Under the pieces are notes generated by a model. That model had not been told where the DNA came from. It saw only the letters and a list, made by a program, of their open reading frames with translations, and did not search any database. Below, piece by piece: positions 1 to 9,825 of a stretch of 64,000 bases of DNA; the first letter of the stretch is position 1, and each line of letters opens with the position of its first letter. The position numbers and the translations under genes were made by a program. Origin of the DNA: Sclerotiophoma versabilis (taxonomy: Eukaryota; Ascomycota; Dothideomycetes; Pleosporales; Didymellaceae); NCBI GenBank assembly GCA_012274445.1, contig JAAROD010000044.1:930001-994000 (forward strand), given 5' to 3'.

Positions 1-912
1 CCGGCGAAAGACCTTACTGCTTGGTTCAACGACCTCACTGAGGGCGCCGGTATTGTCGGTCGTTCCCACAATGTCGTTACCAACGAGGAAAAGGGTTACG
101 CCGTAGCTGTTGGCTCTGGCGGACGTGCAGGCCGAAACGATACCTGCGCCGGAGGTCTTATCTTCATCAACGTCGACGACATCACCAAGCCTTACAAGGA
201 GGGTTGCGCGCCCCAGGATGGCTACGTCCATGACGCTCAATGCATCGTGTACCGTGGACCCCATAAGAAGTACTACGGCCGCGACATTTGCTATGGCTAC
301 AACGAGGATACATTGACAATTTACGACGTCACCAACAAGAAGGGCTTCAACGCCTCGACCATAATCTCGCGCACTCCCTACAAGGGCGCCTCCTACACCC
401 ACCAGGGTTGGGTCCTCGACCCTTACTGGCAGACCCACCTGGTCATGGATGACGAGCTCGACGAGGGCGAGATTGACGGCGGCATTGACACTGACCCCGA
501 GTCAGTTGCCAAGGACGGTTACCCTGCCACATACATTTGGGATATCACGAACCTCGAGGCTCCTAAGAACACCGGCTACTACAAGTCCTCCACTCGCGCC
601 GTCGACCACAACCAGTTCGTTCACGATGGTCTTGCGTACCAGTCCAACTACCAGGCCGGTCTCCGTATTCTCGATGTCAGCTCCATTCCTCGCCACCCTG
701 ATGGCTCCCGTGTGGAGGAGATTGCATACTTCGATGTCTTCCCCGGTGATGACGCGGTTCCTGGCGGTGGTCAGGCGCTCTGGGATGCTGGTACATGGTC
801 TCACTACACTTTCCCCAGCGGCTACACGGTCATCAACACCATTGATCGCGGTGCGTTTGTTGTCAAGCCCAAGTTCGGCCGTGGAAAGGGCAAGTACTTT
901 GGCCAGCACTAA
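1..912 (+). CDS. Choice-of-anchor B family protein, 3' part
   Basis: The reading frame is open from the first base to a TAA at 910-912, giving 303 visible residues; the 5' end lies outside the window. The protein is rich in Gly, Asp and Tyr and has spaced repeats such as GLIFINVDDITKP, YIWDITNLEAPKN and LRILDVSSIPRHP. These resemble the LVIVD-type strands of a beta-propeller and match the choice-of-anchor B family as I know it from fungi and bacteria. Such proteins are usually secreted or surface-attached; no signal peptide can be seen because the N-terminus is missing. Enzymatic activity is not established for the family, and no catalytic motif is visible. It ends GKYFGQH, with no membrane anchor at the C-terminus. 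No intron is needed in the visible part. Confidence 0.75.
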   Translation, partial: PAKDLTAWFNDLTEGAGIVGRSHNVVTNEEKGYAVAVGSGGRAGRNDTCAGGLIFINVDDITKPYKEGCAPQDGYVHDAQCIVYRGPHKKYYGRDICYGYNEDTLTIYDVTNKKGFNASTIISRTPYKGASYTHQGWVLDPYWQTHLVMDDELDEGEIDGGIDTDPESVAKDGYPATYIWDITNLEAPKNTGYYKSSTRAVDHNQFVHDGLAYQSNYQAGLRILDVSSIPRHPDGSRVEEIAYFDVFPGDDAVPGGGQALWDAGTWSHYTFPSGYTVINTIDRGAFVVKPKFGRGKGKYFGQH

Positions 913-2043
913 GTTATGACTTATGAGAAATGGAAAGTAGCTACGTAACTCCTAATGATATTGTAAAATGCATGAAGCATCGCAAACAAACTCTCGATCC
1001 ATCTCCATACATGAACTCATGATGCAGACTGAAGGTGAACGATAGCAAGTAAACCCTGTACTTCGGACACCACCGGCCTCGGTCCAGCGTTCCGAAGCCG
1101 AAGCGTACGATATGCTATCACCAGAGATTCACACAGTTGTGTTTTCGATTCACTTGGCTTGCATGCAATCTATACCTCTCCGGAGACAGGCATTTTAGTA
1201 TTCAGGGCAGGGAGGTAAGACAGGATACGGGATTGATGCCGTGTCGCAGTGGCGATGATGCTCGAAAGAACCACGCAGACGAGAAAAGCCAGAAACGGGC
1301 AACTTCCTCCGCGCCTGGACATATTCTGAGTTGTGGAGTTGGAAGGCTAGCTAACAAGAGTAGGCCACACCAGAACTGGCACTATTTTCGTGCAATGCAC
1401 AATGCAGCCAAAGTCTTTCCACATAACATATGACATGCTATTCTTCAAAAACCGCAGTGTTAAGTAAACGCTTAGCTAACAGACGGTACATCAGTAATCA
1501 CACAAACACGTTGTCATAGTGCACCAATCGTGCTCATGTTTCTGACCAGCCAGCCATAAATAGCTCACACAGCGGCGCCATCCCGCTCGCCAACAACCCG
1601 AGCTAACTCGGAGATTTACACCTCCACTTCCTCAAAGCGTAAGACGTCCACCACGTCTTACAACATCACTGGCCACCACGTTGGCACTTGCTCAGCCCCT
1701 GTAATGCAATAGTTCAAGCCTTACAGAGATCTTCGAATTGCTGGACAGAAGCACATGATGACACCATGAATCGAGCACGAGCACAAGAGATTGCAATGCA
1801 GGGCGAGGACATGCATGCGAGAAGGAACACAACAGCAAGGAACAACAGGCGCTAGACGATGAATACGATGAACCAGTGGATATCCTGACATCAAGCTCTT
1901 CTTCAACTCTACCTCAGCACTGTATAAATCCGCTCCCTCCTCTTCTTCCATCGCATCATCCAATCTACCAACCAACTCTCTCTCTCTCTCCACAGTAACT
2001 CACCACACTCACTCACCAACCCTCACTACCTTCCACCGTCGAA
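913..2043. other. Intergenic region between choice-of-anchor B gene and small secreted protein gene
   Basis: It holds the 3' flank of the upstream gene and the promoter of the downstream one. Only short open frames occur, the longest 98 codons at 1137-1433, with no recognisable product. A TATA-like box and a CT-rich tract (1976-1991) lie just before the next start codon. Confidence 0.6.
1923..1929 (+). promoter_or_regulatory. TATA-like box of the small secreted protein gene
   Basis: The heptamer TATAAAT lies 115 bases upstream of the ATG at 2044. A (CT)n run at 1976-1991 follows, as often seen just upstream of highly expressed fungal genes. The assignment rests on sequence and spacing only. 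Confidence 0.45.
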
Positions 2044-2546
2044 ATGCGTTTCTCCACTGCCACCGTCCTGGGCCTTGCGGCTTCCGCTTCCGCTGCTGTT
2101 CTGCCTCGCTCGCAGCTGGGCTCCTGGGCCGTCAGCGTGTCCAAGTCCGCCTTCGCGAATGGGTACCAGTCGCAGACGGCGACTGCAGTCTACACCTCGG
2201 ATTCTTACCCCGAGGGCATCACTAGCACCTGCAGCTATGTATACAACCCTACTGTGACTGAAGGAGAGAAGGAGACGAGTACTTGTGATGAGGGATTCTC
2301 GTACAGCTTTGATGGACAGAGTAAGTTTGGTCTTGCCTTTTAATTGATTGTCGATGGCGGTTTGGAGAGGAAAAGCGGTTGAGCAAAAGTTGACTGTTTC
2401 TAGCTGTTTCTCTGAGCCAGGTTGTCCAGAAGCCTAGCCCCGACACCACCGTTTTTGGTAGCGCGCCATTGGCGTTGAAGAGCGACGCTGTTGGCCGCAC
2501 CTTCAAGGGCGAGACGACTGTAGAGGTCACTGAGGCTACCGCATGA
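2044..2546 (+). CDS. Small secreted protein of unknown function
   Basis: Two exons, 2044-2320 and 2404-2546, flank an 83-nt intron (GTAAGT donor, TAG acceptor) and encode 139 residues. The first 18 or so residues form a signal peptide (charged start, hydrophobic run, then ASASA before AVLPR). The mature part is small, rich in Ser, Thr and Val, and has two cysteines, in CSYVYNP and TCDEGF, that could form one disulfide. If the intron were not spliced, the frame would end in a TAA right after 2340. I do not recognise a named domain. Size, secretion signal and composition fit a secreted fungal protein of the effector-candidate kind, but nothing in the sequence shows such a role. It could equally be a cell-surface protein. 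Confidence 0.8.
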
Positions 2547-2775
2547 AAGTACGATGCCTGGTTAAATGTTGAGTAAACTCAAGCATAGTACAATGTTCAA
2601 TTATTCCGTTGAATTGTTCTGATGTGGACATGAGTATGAAACATGACTGAATACAGTACATGTGTAAGCAAAACCGAACGCCGTCGCCAATGATGGTGTA
2701 TAACTTGAATGACGGACGCCTGTGCATCCAAGCTCTCTTCTTACCGTACCGCAGTCTTCTCTTCTGCTTCTGATC

Positions 2776-3612
2776 TTACGCCTCGCCGAACAGTCGTGCG
2801 GTGATGTCGCCCATGTATGCTTCTTCCAGTTCGTAGTCCTCACCGCCCATCTTGTCAATACCAACATATTCGAATGCGCCCACAACCGCCTCAACATCGA
2901 AGCCCATAGCGACGAATCGATCAACAAGGTCTTTGTTGTAACCATGGTACCTGAGCCTGTTAGCAACTGTGGTTTGGAGGTAACAGAGTTTGTGAACATA
3001 CGCTGCCATCTTGACTTTCTCTTCGTTCTGCTTGGCCTCCTGGCGCTTCTTCGTGATGGATTCTGCTGTGGCACCCCCGCTTCCTTCGGCGATCTCCTTC
3101 TTGGGCGCGCCGGCGTACTTCACTGCCCACTCACGGGCCTTGTGTTCGAATTCAGCGGGGTTGCGGATCAGCATGCTAGCAACCTCTGCGTCTTGTGGAT
3201 CTTTCGGTTCGGGTGTGGAGAGGAGAGACTGGAGGGAGATAAGGGCGGACTTGATGGTAAGGACTGGCGACCATTGTGACGATAATGTGTCTAAGCAGAT
3301 GGCACCCTGTCTGATTAGCATCTTCTCGTCTGCATTTACTTAGCTACTTACCGTTTGAGAGCTGACATTTGGGTGCCAGATCTTAGTCTCAAACTTCATG
3401 TTCGGTGGTCGAAACGGATACTCGCTAGGGATTTTGATGTCGACTTGGAATGTGCCTCCCTCGTACGGTGTGTCTGGCGGGCCAAAGAACTGGCCTCGAA
3501 GATGTGTAAGGTCATCGCCGTTCCCTGCGGGCTCTACTATGATCTGCGAGAGCTTGTCGTTCTGGATGTCGGCGATCTCTTTGGCGATACGCCTGGCACG
3601 ATTGGAGGCCAT
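2776..3612 (-). CDS. UBC1: Ubiquitin-conjugating enzyme E2 with UBA domain (Ubc1/UBE2K type)
   Basis: Three exons (3612-3352, 3306-3002, 2950-2776) encode 246 residues; introns are 45 and 51 nt. The E2 fold covers about residues 5-150. It has the HPN triad at 80-82 and the catalytic cysteine C91 in GAICLDTL, which accepts ubiquitin from E1. The C-terminal 45 residues form a UBA domain (VDRFVAMGFDVEAVVGAF), the mark of the Ubc1/UBE2K class, which extends K48-linked chains for proteasomal degradation in cytosol and nucleus. Intron 2 sits between the helical linker and the UBA domain. The start is the only ATG giving the usual E2 N-terminal helix (MASNRARRIAKE). The gene is head-to-head with the proteasome subunit gene RPT2, about 700 bp apart. 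Confidence 0.95.
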
Positions 3613-4314
3613 GGTGGGGGTAAGATACAGTCGAGCTATGAAGCTGTGGGGTTTTGGATAGGAGAGGCAGAAGCTGAGTTTGGTACGGGGCAGGCAGCGA
3701 GTGGTGCCAGTTCTGTGCTGAAGGTCAGCCTGTGGCTCAAGAGGCAGCAGCGGCCAAGTGGGGCAGGCAAGTACGTCACAGCAGATGAACGGTAGTACAG
3801 TGTTCTTTCCTGGATGTTGCTAGGGCATTGACTTACGCTGGTTGCAGTGGTCGAGTGGAACAGGGTGGTGGCTAGCAGTCAAGAGTACCTCAGAGCCGCC
3901 GACGTGGGGGGGGGGGGGGGGGGGGGGGGCTGGAGGTGATTCAGAGCGGGGCCGAGCACGATTGCTGTTTCTCACGTGGTTATGGCGCGTAGGGGAAGGG
4001 GAGACAGGGGGGCAGAGCAGCAGTTGTGTGTGTATTCGGTGGTATATAGAGTGCACGCGTGCCTTTGACGTGTCTGTTGTTCTATGGCGATGGCGAGCGA
4101 GGCGTGCTGCATAGGTGAAGCAGTGGCGTCAGACTTGGCGCTTGACCGAGCTCCGACAATCAGCTCGATGCGGCCAGCATCAACATTACAAACACCATCA
4201 CCACCACCACCGCCGCCGTCGCCGTCGCCTGCAGCAGTGTCTGCACCCTCTGAACACATCCCCCCACCTCCCAACACACCTTCGACAGCAGAGCCGCCTA
4301 CGTGATCGCGTGTC
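3613..4314. promoter_or_regulatory. Shared divergent upstream region of UBC1 and RPT2
   Basis: About 700 bp separate the two start codons. It contains a run of 24 G, a TATATA at 4043-4048, and a CAC/CCG-rich tract near 4195-4235. I looked for the yeast-type Rpn4 site (GGTGGCAAA) and did not see it. Short GC-rich open frames here have no recognisable product. Confidence 0.6.
3906..3929 (+). repeat. Homopolymer run of 24 G
   Basis: An uninterrupted G24 follows GACGT and precedes CTGGAGG. It sits between the divergent UBC1 and RPT2 genes. Its length may be inexact because such runs are prone to sequencing error. Confidence 0.95.
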
Positions 4315-5877
4315 ATGGTACGCTCGCCTCCACGTAAAGCGCCGCGGCGTGCACGCTGACAATGTCCAGGGTAACCAGCAGTCCAGCGCTGGAGGCGGAG
4401 GCCCTCCCGGCGACGACAAGAGCAAGAAGGACAAGGTGCGTTCGCCCTCTGCATTTGCACCACTGCCCCGCCGCCTGCTATGATGCTTACGTTTGCCCGC
4501 AGAAGGAGAAGCCAAAGTACGAGCCGCCACCACAGCCCACCACCCGCATCGGCAGGAAGAAGAAGAGGGCTGCCGGTCCCAGCGCCGCCGCGAAGCTACC
4601 GACCATCTACCCCACGGCACGATGCAAGCTACGATATCTGCGCATGCAGCGCATCCACGACCATCTGCTGCTCGAGGAAGAGTACGTCGAGAACCAGGAG
4701 CGGATCCGCAAGGCAAAGGCAGTCAAGGAAGGAGCAGGGCCTGCAAACGTCAACGCCGACCCGGAGGCCGCCGACCGAAATGCTGATGAGAGGTCGCGGG
4801 TTGACGACATGCGAGGCAGCCCCATGGGTGTCGGCAACCTCGAGGAACTCATCGATGACGACCACGCCATCGTCTCGAGCGCGACCGGCCCTGAATACTA
4901 CGTCTCCATCATGTCCTTTGTCGACAAAGACCTTCTCGAGCCGGGCGCGAGCATCCTGCTGCACCATAAGTCGGTGTCAGTTGTTGGTGTGCTCACAGAT
5001 GATGCGGATCCTCTGGTTTCGACCATGAAGATAGACAAGGCACCCACAGAGTCGTATGCAGACATCGGTGGTCTTGAGCAGCAGATCCAGGAGGTACGAG
5101 AGGCTGTAGAGCTTCCTCTGTTACATCCTGAGCTGTACGAAGAGATGGGCATCAAACCACCGAAGGGTGTTATTCTCTACGGTGCCCCGGGTACCGGAAA
5201 GACGCTGCTCGCAAAGGCCGTCGCGAACCAGACCAGTGCTACTTTCCTGCGTATCGTAGGAAGTGAGCTGATTCAGAAATACCTCGGTGACGGGCCCAGG
5301 CTTGTGCGACAGCTATTCCAGACCGCTGCTGAGAACGCGCCCTCTATCGTCTTCATCGACGAGATCGATGCCATCGGTACCAAGCGTTATGACTCGACAT
5401 CGGGTGGTGAACGTGAAATCCAGCGAACTATGCTGGAACTGCTCAATCAACTGGACGGTTTCGACGACCGCGGTGATGTCAAGGTCATCATGGCTACCAA
5501 CAAGATTGATACTCTCGACCCTGCTCTAATCCGACCTGGTCGTATCGACCGAAAGATTCTCTTCGAAAACCCTGATCGTAAGTCTTACAAACACAACGTT
5601 TACGAACATACACTAATAGCCAACAGAACACACGAAGAAGAAGATCTTCACCTTGCACACCTCCAAGATGTCCCTCAATGAGGATGTCGACCTCGATGAG
5701 TTCATTAACCAGAAGGATGATCTGTCCGGTGCCGATATCAAGGCCATCTGCTCGGAAGCTGGTCTGCTGGCCCTTCGTGAGCGCAGGATGCGGGTACAGA
5801 TGGACGACTTCCGACAAGCTAGAGAGCGTGTGTTGAAGACGAAGAGTGAGGGAGAGCCCGAGGGGCTGTACTTGTAG
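4315..5877 (+). CDS. RPT2: 26S proteasome regulatory subunit 4, AAA ATPase Rpt2
   Basis: Four coding exons (4315-4317, 4370-4435, 4503-5577, 5627-5877) encode 464 residues. Exon 1 is the ATG alone; splicing at GTACGC...CCAG joins it to GGTAACCAG, giving MGNQQSS, a fit to the N-myristoylation signal MGxxxS known for Rpt2. Lys-rich residues follow, then the coiled-coil and OB region (KYEPPPQPTTRIGRKKKR onward). The AAA domain has Walker A GAPGTGKT near residue 250, Walker B FIDEIDA near 307, and the second region of homology with NQLDGFD and RPGRIDRK. The C-terminus is LYL, the HbYX motif that docks into the 20S core. Rpt2 unfolds substrates and gates the core channel. The longer open frame starting at 4362 is a wrong-frame extension through the first introns. 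Homology is unmistakable along the whole length. Confidence 0.96.
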
Positions 5878-6489
5878 GCCTAACCGTAGGCTGAGTTCTG
5901 GACGACACGACTTTAAGATCGAAACTTCATTGACGTGTATCAGTAGGCATGGATAGGCGCATTGCGCGGTAGACTAATACTCAACAAGTCAAGCCGTTTC
6001 CATTTGATGGAATTCCTCATATGTGAATCTGTACCGGACGTGGCTTCTCCGAGGTTTCCTCCGCCCTGACTAGCACTCTCCCTCTTGACCACTGACTTTG
6101 ATTGTCAATACTGGCATGGATATGATCTTGTTGTAGAGGTCGTCAGCACCTTAATCAGCACCAAAACCTGCGACGTCCTTAATGCCAACGTTGGTATAGT
6201 AAGCCTCACTCAGGAGGTCTCGAGGGTCAAAACCACGACCGAGCTTGACAGCAACGTCACCATATAGCTAGAGCACAAGCAAATAGCCTTGAGGCGTGCT
6301 CACCTTCACTTTGGTCACTTTGCTGGTCTCCCAGACGTGAGAGGTGAGAGTGTCTTGCTACACCTCCTGTAACGTAGGCATATATAGCAGCCCAACCCCC
6401 AGGTCCATCACCACTCTCACTTTCCTCCACGGCATTCGCAACCTTGCTGACCATATAGTCCATTGACTCACGCAGAGACTGCCCTTACG
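5878..6489. other. Intergenic region after RPT2
   Basis: It holds the RPT2 3' flank and the promoter of the next gene, which is on the same strand. Only open frames of about 60 codons occur, and none is recognisable. Confidence 0.6.
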
Positions 6490-8295
6490 ATGATCCCTGG
6501 AGACATTGGCGACCTTCCAACGCTGGCCTGTCTCAACAAGCCGCAGAAGCGGGCGCTGATCTTGCGCGATCAGCTTCGATACCTCGAGCCGGCCCACCTC
6601 GATACATTCCTCAACGGAGTCACCACAGATGAGCCACCCACTTACAAGAATGTCAACGGCACAGTATATCCTCCGCTTGCGCAAGTCACCATCCGCGAGG
6701 AAGCTACCCGTTTCGACCTTGGCAATGTTCTATTTCCCGAGGAAGACGGAGCAACTTACAGGACACATCTGACGGTGGAAGACGAGCGCTTCGAGATGCG
6801 TACCGAAGATGCGCTGCCCAAGGATGATGCCGAGCTAGCGTCGGTGGGCATCCATCGTTTTGTTGCAGAGAACATGTTCCCACTCTTCAAACTGAAGTAC
6901 AAGGCTATACACGCAAGGATGGAGAAAATCAACGAAGCCAGGCGGGTTGCCTACAACATGCTCAATCATCCACCGGCGAAGTTTGAAGATGGAGAGGTAT
7001 GTACTGTGTTGGAACATTCATCGTCATTCTCCAAAGATCATTGCTATGCGATACTAGCTGACTTTGTCCTAGACACTTGCCAGGCTTACGGCAAATTCAA
7101 ATGCCAAAGATGACTATCCTCGAGGTAAGTCTCTAGGTCCAATCCTGGTTCGAACAACATCTAATACACCGCAGATGGAGGCTCCCGTAAACGCAAAGAG
7201 GTTACTAAGCATATATCAAACAAACGCCAACGTGTTGGTTTGGAAACGATTCCCGATAATGTCAAAAGTGAGACATTCAACACTATACCCACGCAGATCA
7301 AAGTGGATTTGTTCAACAACATCATCAAGACCGCTTTCCCTAACTTCGACAACCTGATCGTGGCGTCATGGAATGTTGTTTCGGTGTATGCCAACGTCGG
7401 CAGTGACTTTCCGGAACTTCACAAGGCTGTGGTTGAGCTCAAGGGTGCACTTGAAGAGTTTGAGAGCACTTATGCCCCTTCCCGCACTAAAAGCCGCAAG
7501 AGTCGGAAGGAAATCGCCGCTAGTCAGCAGACCGGTGAAGGTGCAAGCCGCACGGCCATACCGATCAAGGAAGCCAGGAGTACGCTGATGCCGGTTACTC
7601 GATCGGATAACCAGACACAGGAAGACGACTCTTTGACAGATCAACACTATCAAGAAGATGAAGATGACTCTCAGCGTCTAATGCCGCCTCCTCGAGTCCT
7701 TCAAGTGAATCAACAGCACCAAGACGAATGCGCAAACGAAGACGAGCGTCAGCCCGAACCTCCTATAGTCATGGATACCGTTCGACCCAGTGCTCGCGCT
7801 CACTCTGTCCCTCGATACACTCCTGAATACAGTCCAATGGCCTCCAAGCCGGCGCCAAACTCAGGCCCAGCCTCGCCAAACGAGCAGCACCTGCAGTCAC
7901 CTCGCGAGCGCGTGCGCAAGATTCGTGACCGAACCGGCGACTCACGTGGCTCTCCATCCACATACGGACACCTCCAAGCTCCCGGTACCGAGCTCATGCG
8001 CAAGCGCCTTGAGTATACAGCGTCGCTCTCCAAGGCCAACCGTAGTAGCACTGGAGCGGCCCTGGGCCATTGCACCGAGGAAGAAGAAGAGGATGAGAAG
8101 TATCAGGACGACCACGCTAACACGCGTGAGCAGCGCAGGCTGATCTCTGGAAGTAGTCACGGGGCATCCTTAGGTAGCTCGATACTGGGCGCGAAGAGAC
8201 ATATAGGTTCGGCGCCTGTGGCTCCTATGTTGCCTACATGGAAGGACGGGGGTAGGGCGAACGATGGGAACGGTGCAGGAAGGCGGGGGTACTAG
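6490..8295 (+). CDS. Protein of unknown function with basic and acidic disordered tail
   Basis: Three exons (6490-6996, 7073-7124, 7175-8295) encode 559 residues, with introns of 76 and 50 nt and good splice signals. I do not recognise the family. Residues 1-170 look folded and mostly helical, including the segment KRALILRDQLRYLEPAH. Exon 2 leads to a basic stretch (SRKRKE, then NKRQR) that could be a nuclear localisation signal. A second ordered segment follows, containing VDLFNNIIKTAFPNFDN. From about residue 300 the protein is low-complexity: Ser/Pro/Gln-rich, with an EEEEED run. The start is the first ATG in the frame; a TTG lies nine codons upstream. It converges with the SDR gene, 208 bp away. 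A nuclear structural or regulatory role is only a guess from composition. Confidence 0.75.
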
Positions 8296-8503
8296 ACGGA
8301 TGGCCACAAACGATATGGAATTAGGACATGCGTATATCTGAAAATTTCCAGAGCGAGGCCTGAAGTAAGAGAGGATTGAGATGTGAGGAAAATTCACAAG
8401 TTCGAAGTCTTGGGATGGCGTTGGAAACCTAGATTCTGTCTTGCCTACTATAGCCACTGACAATGCCATACTATCTCAACTAGCAGAGCAAAGCATTACC
8501 TCT

Positions 8504-9290
8504 TTACTGTCCCGGCTCCAACAAATTGATCTCCACACCCTCGCCCTTTTGCCAGAATTCAAGCACTTCCTTGGCAATGTTCGCTGGACTCAGCACTTTG
8601 TTCTTCGGGTCCACGACGCCTTGGACATTGATCAAACCGCAGTGAACGCCACTCTCGGCGAAAGCGCGGTTCAGAGAAACCACCTGCGTGCGCTGCGCGC
8701 CCTTGACCACGGACAGGGACATTAGTTGCGGTACAGGGTCCCAGGGCAAGTGCGAGTTGGTGACCAAGAGTGCTGGTTTGAGGCCGGACTTGGACTTTGC
8801 AGCTTTCTGCAGCTTTGGAATGTAGTGCTGCGAGATGAGGTGGAGGCTGAGGACTTGGGTCTGGCAGGTGTTAGATCTGCCTTCCTTTTTTTGGGGGCGG
8901 GGGATATTCCACTCGGAAGAGAAGTGAGAGTATGGCACGTACCTTGAAGTCTTCCTCGATCTCCTTCACGTCAACGGCCAGGACTGGATCTGTGGGCTTG
9001 ATCCGCGCGGCGTTGTAGTAGACTACTTCGATGTCTTCTCCGCTTGTCAGATTGTCTAATTGCGAGAGGGTTTTAGGGATGGAATCTAGATCGCTCAGGT
9101 CAGCGCGTAGAGTGTCGACTTTGACACCTGCGGCGGCCTTCTGGACGAATGGAGCGTCTTCTTGAGAGAGACGGTCGGTGTTGCGGCTAAGGAGTACTAT
9201 GTGGTCGATGCTCTCGCTGGATGCGAATGTGGCTGCTACATGGTTGCCAATGCCGGGGCCGGCGCCAAAGAGGAGAAGCGTCCTTGTCAT
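8504..9290 (-). CDS. Atypical short-chain dehydrogenase/reductase family protein
   Basis: Two exons (9290-8943, 8860-8504) encode 234 residues; the 82-nt intron has a GTACGT donor and a CCAG acceptor. The N-terminus has the Rossmann cofactor motif GAGPGIG at residues 9-15, then an Arg-containing strand end (LLSRNTD) suggesting NADP preference, and NAA in place of the usual NAG. A serine (S152, TNSH) lies at the usual position of the catalytic serine. However, the YxxxK motif reads LSVVK: the lysine (K169) is present but the tyrosine is replaced by Leu165. Classical SDR chemistry needs that tyrosine, so the protein may bind the nucleotide without normal redox catalysis or use another residue. 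The substrate is unknown. The gene diverges from WDR70. Confidence 0.85.
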
Positions 9291-9825
9291 GGTGTTTGTA
9301 TGATCGTCGAGGAGATGGACTACTTTGCACTGTCCTGCTAGTCTAGGGCGGACTGATGTATGCCTTTATACTATCACGGCCTCGCTATTACCAATGTCGT
9401 CAATTGACGGCGCATACCCTCTAGCCTACTACCGGTTCGTCATCTAGCCGTTCAACGACTAGAACCTATGCAAAGCTGACTGTGCCCGCGGAGGTCTGTA
9501 ATCGGTCTGTCGTGAAGGCCAGGCAGGGTTGGATATTCAACAACCTCATTTGCTTACTCACGCTTCTGTACAAGGCTGACAAAGCCAAGTCCAGGATGCT
9601 GAAACGTAATAGCTTTTCATATGCACTGTGCAAGTGGTTTACAAATGTTCTCACTCCGCAAGGGAAGGGAAGCCCACAACGAAGGCTAGCGTGCCGCTTA
9701 GGACCCCTGCGGTGCGGCGCGTCGATGTCATCCCGCAGGCAGAAGGTCGCGCACGAGATTTGTGAGGCTGGAGCTTCATACCAACACAAACTGTCAGCCG
9801 CCAGGCTTACTGTGCGTGTGCGATA
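9291..9825. promoter_or_regulatory. Divergent upstream region of the SDR gene and WDR70
   Basis: 535 bp separate the start codons. A 114-codon open frame (9482-9826) overlaps the WDR70 start, has no recognisable product and is taken as chance. Confidence 0.5.

Noticed and set aside
4362..4502. Upstream extension of the RPT2 frame starting at 4362
   Set aside because: It reads through two introns in a frame unrelated to Rpt2 and gives a non-conserved N-terminus; the spliced ATG at 4315 gives the expected MGxxxS start.
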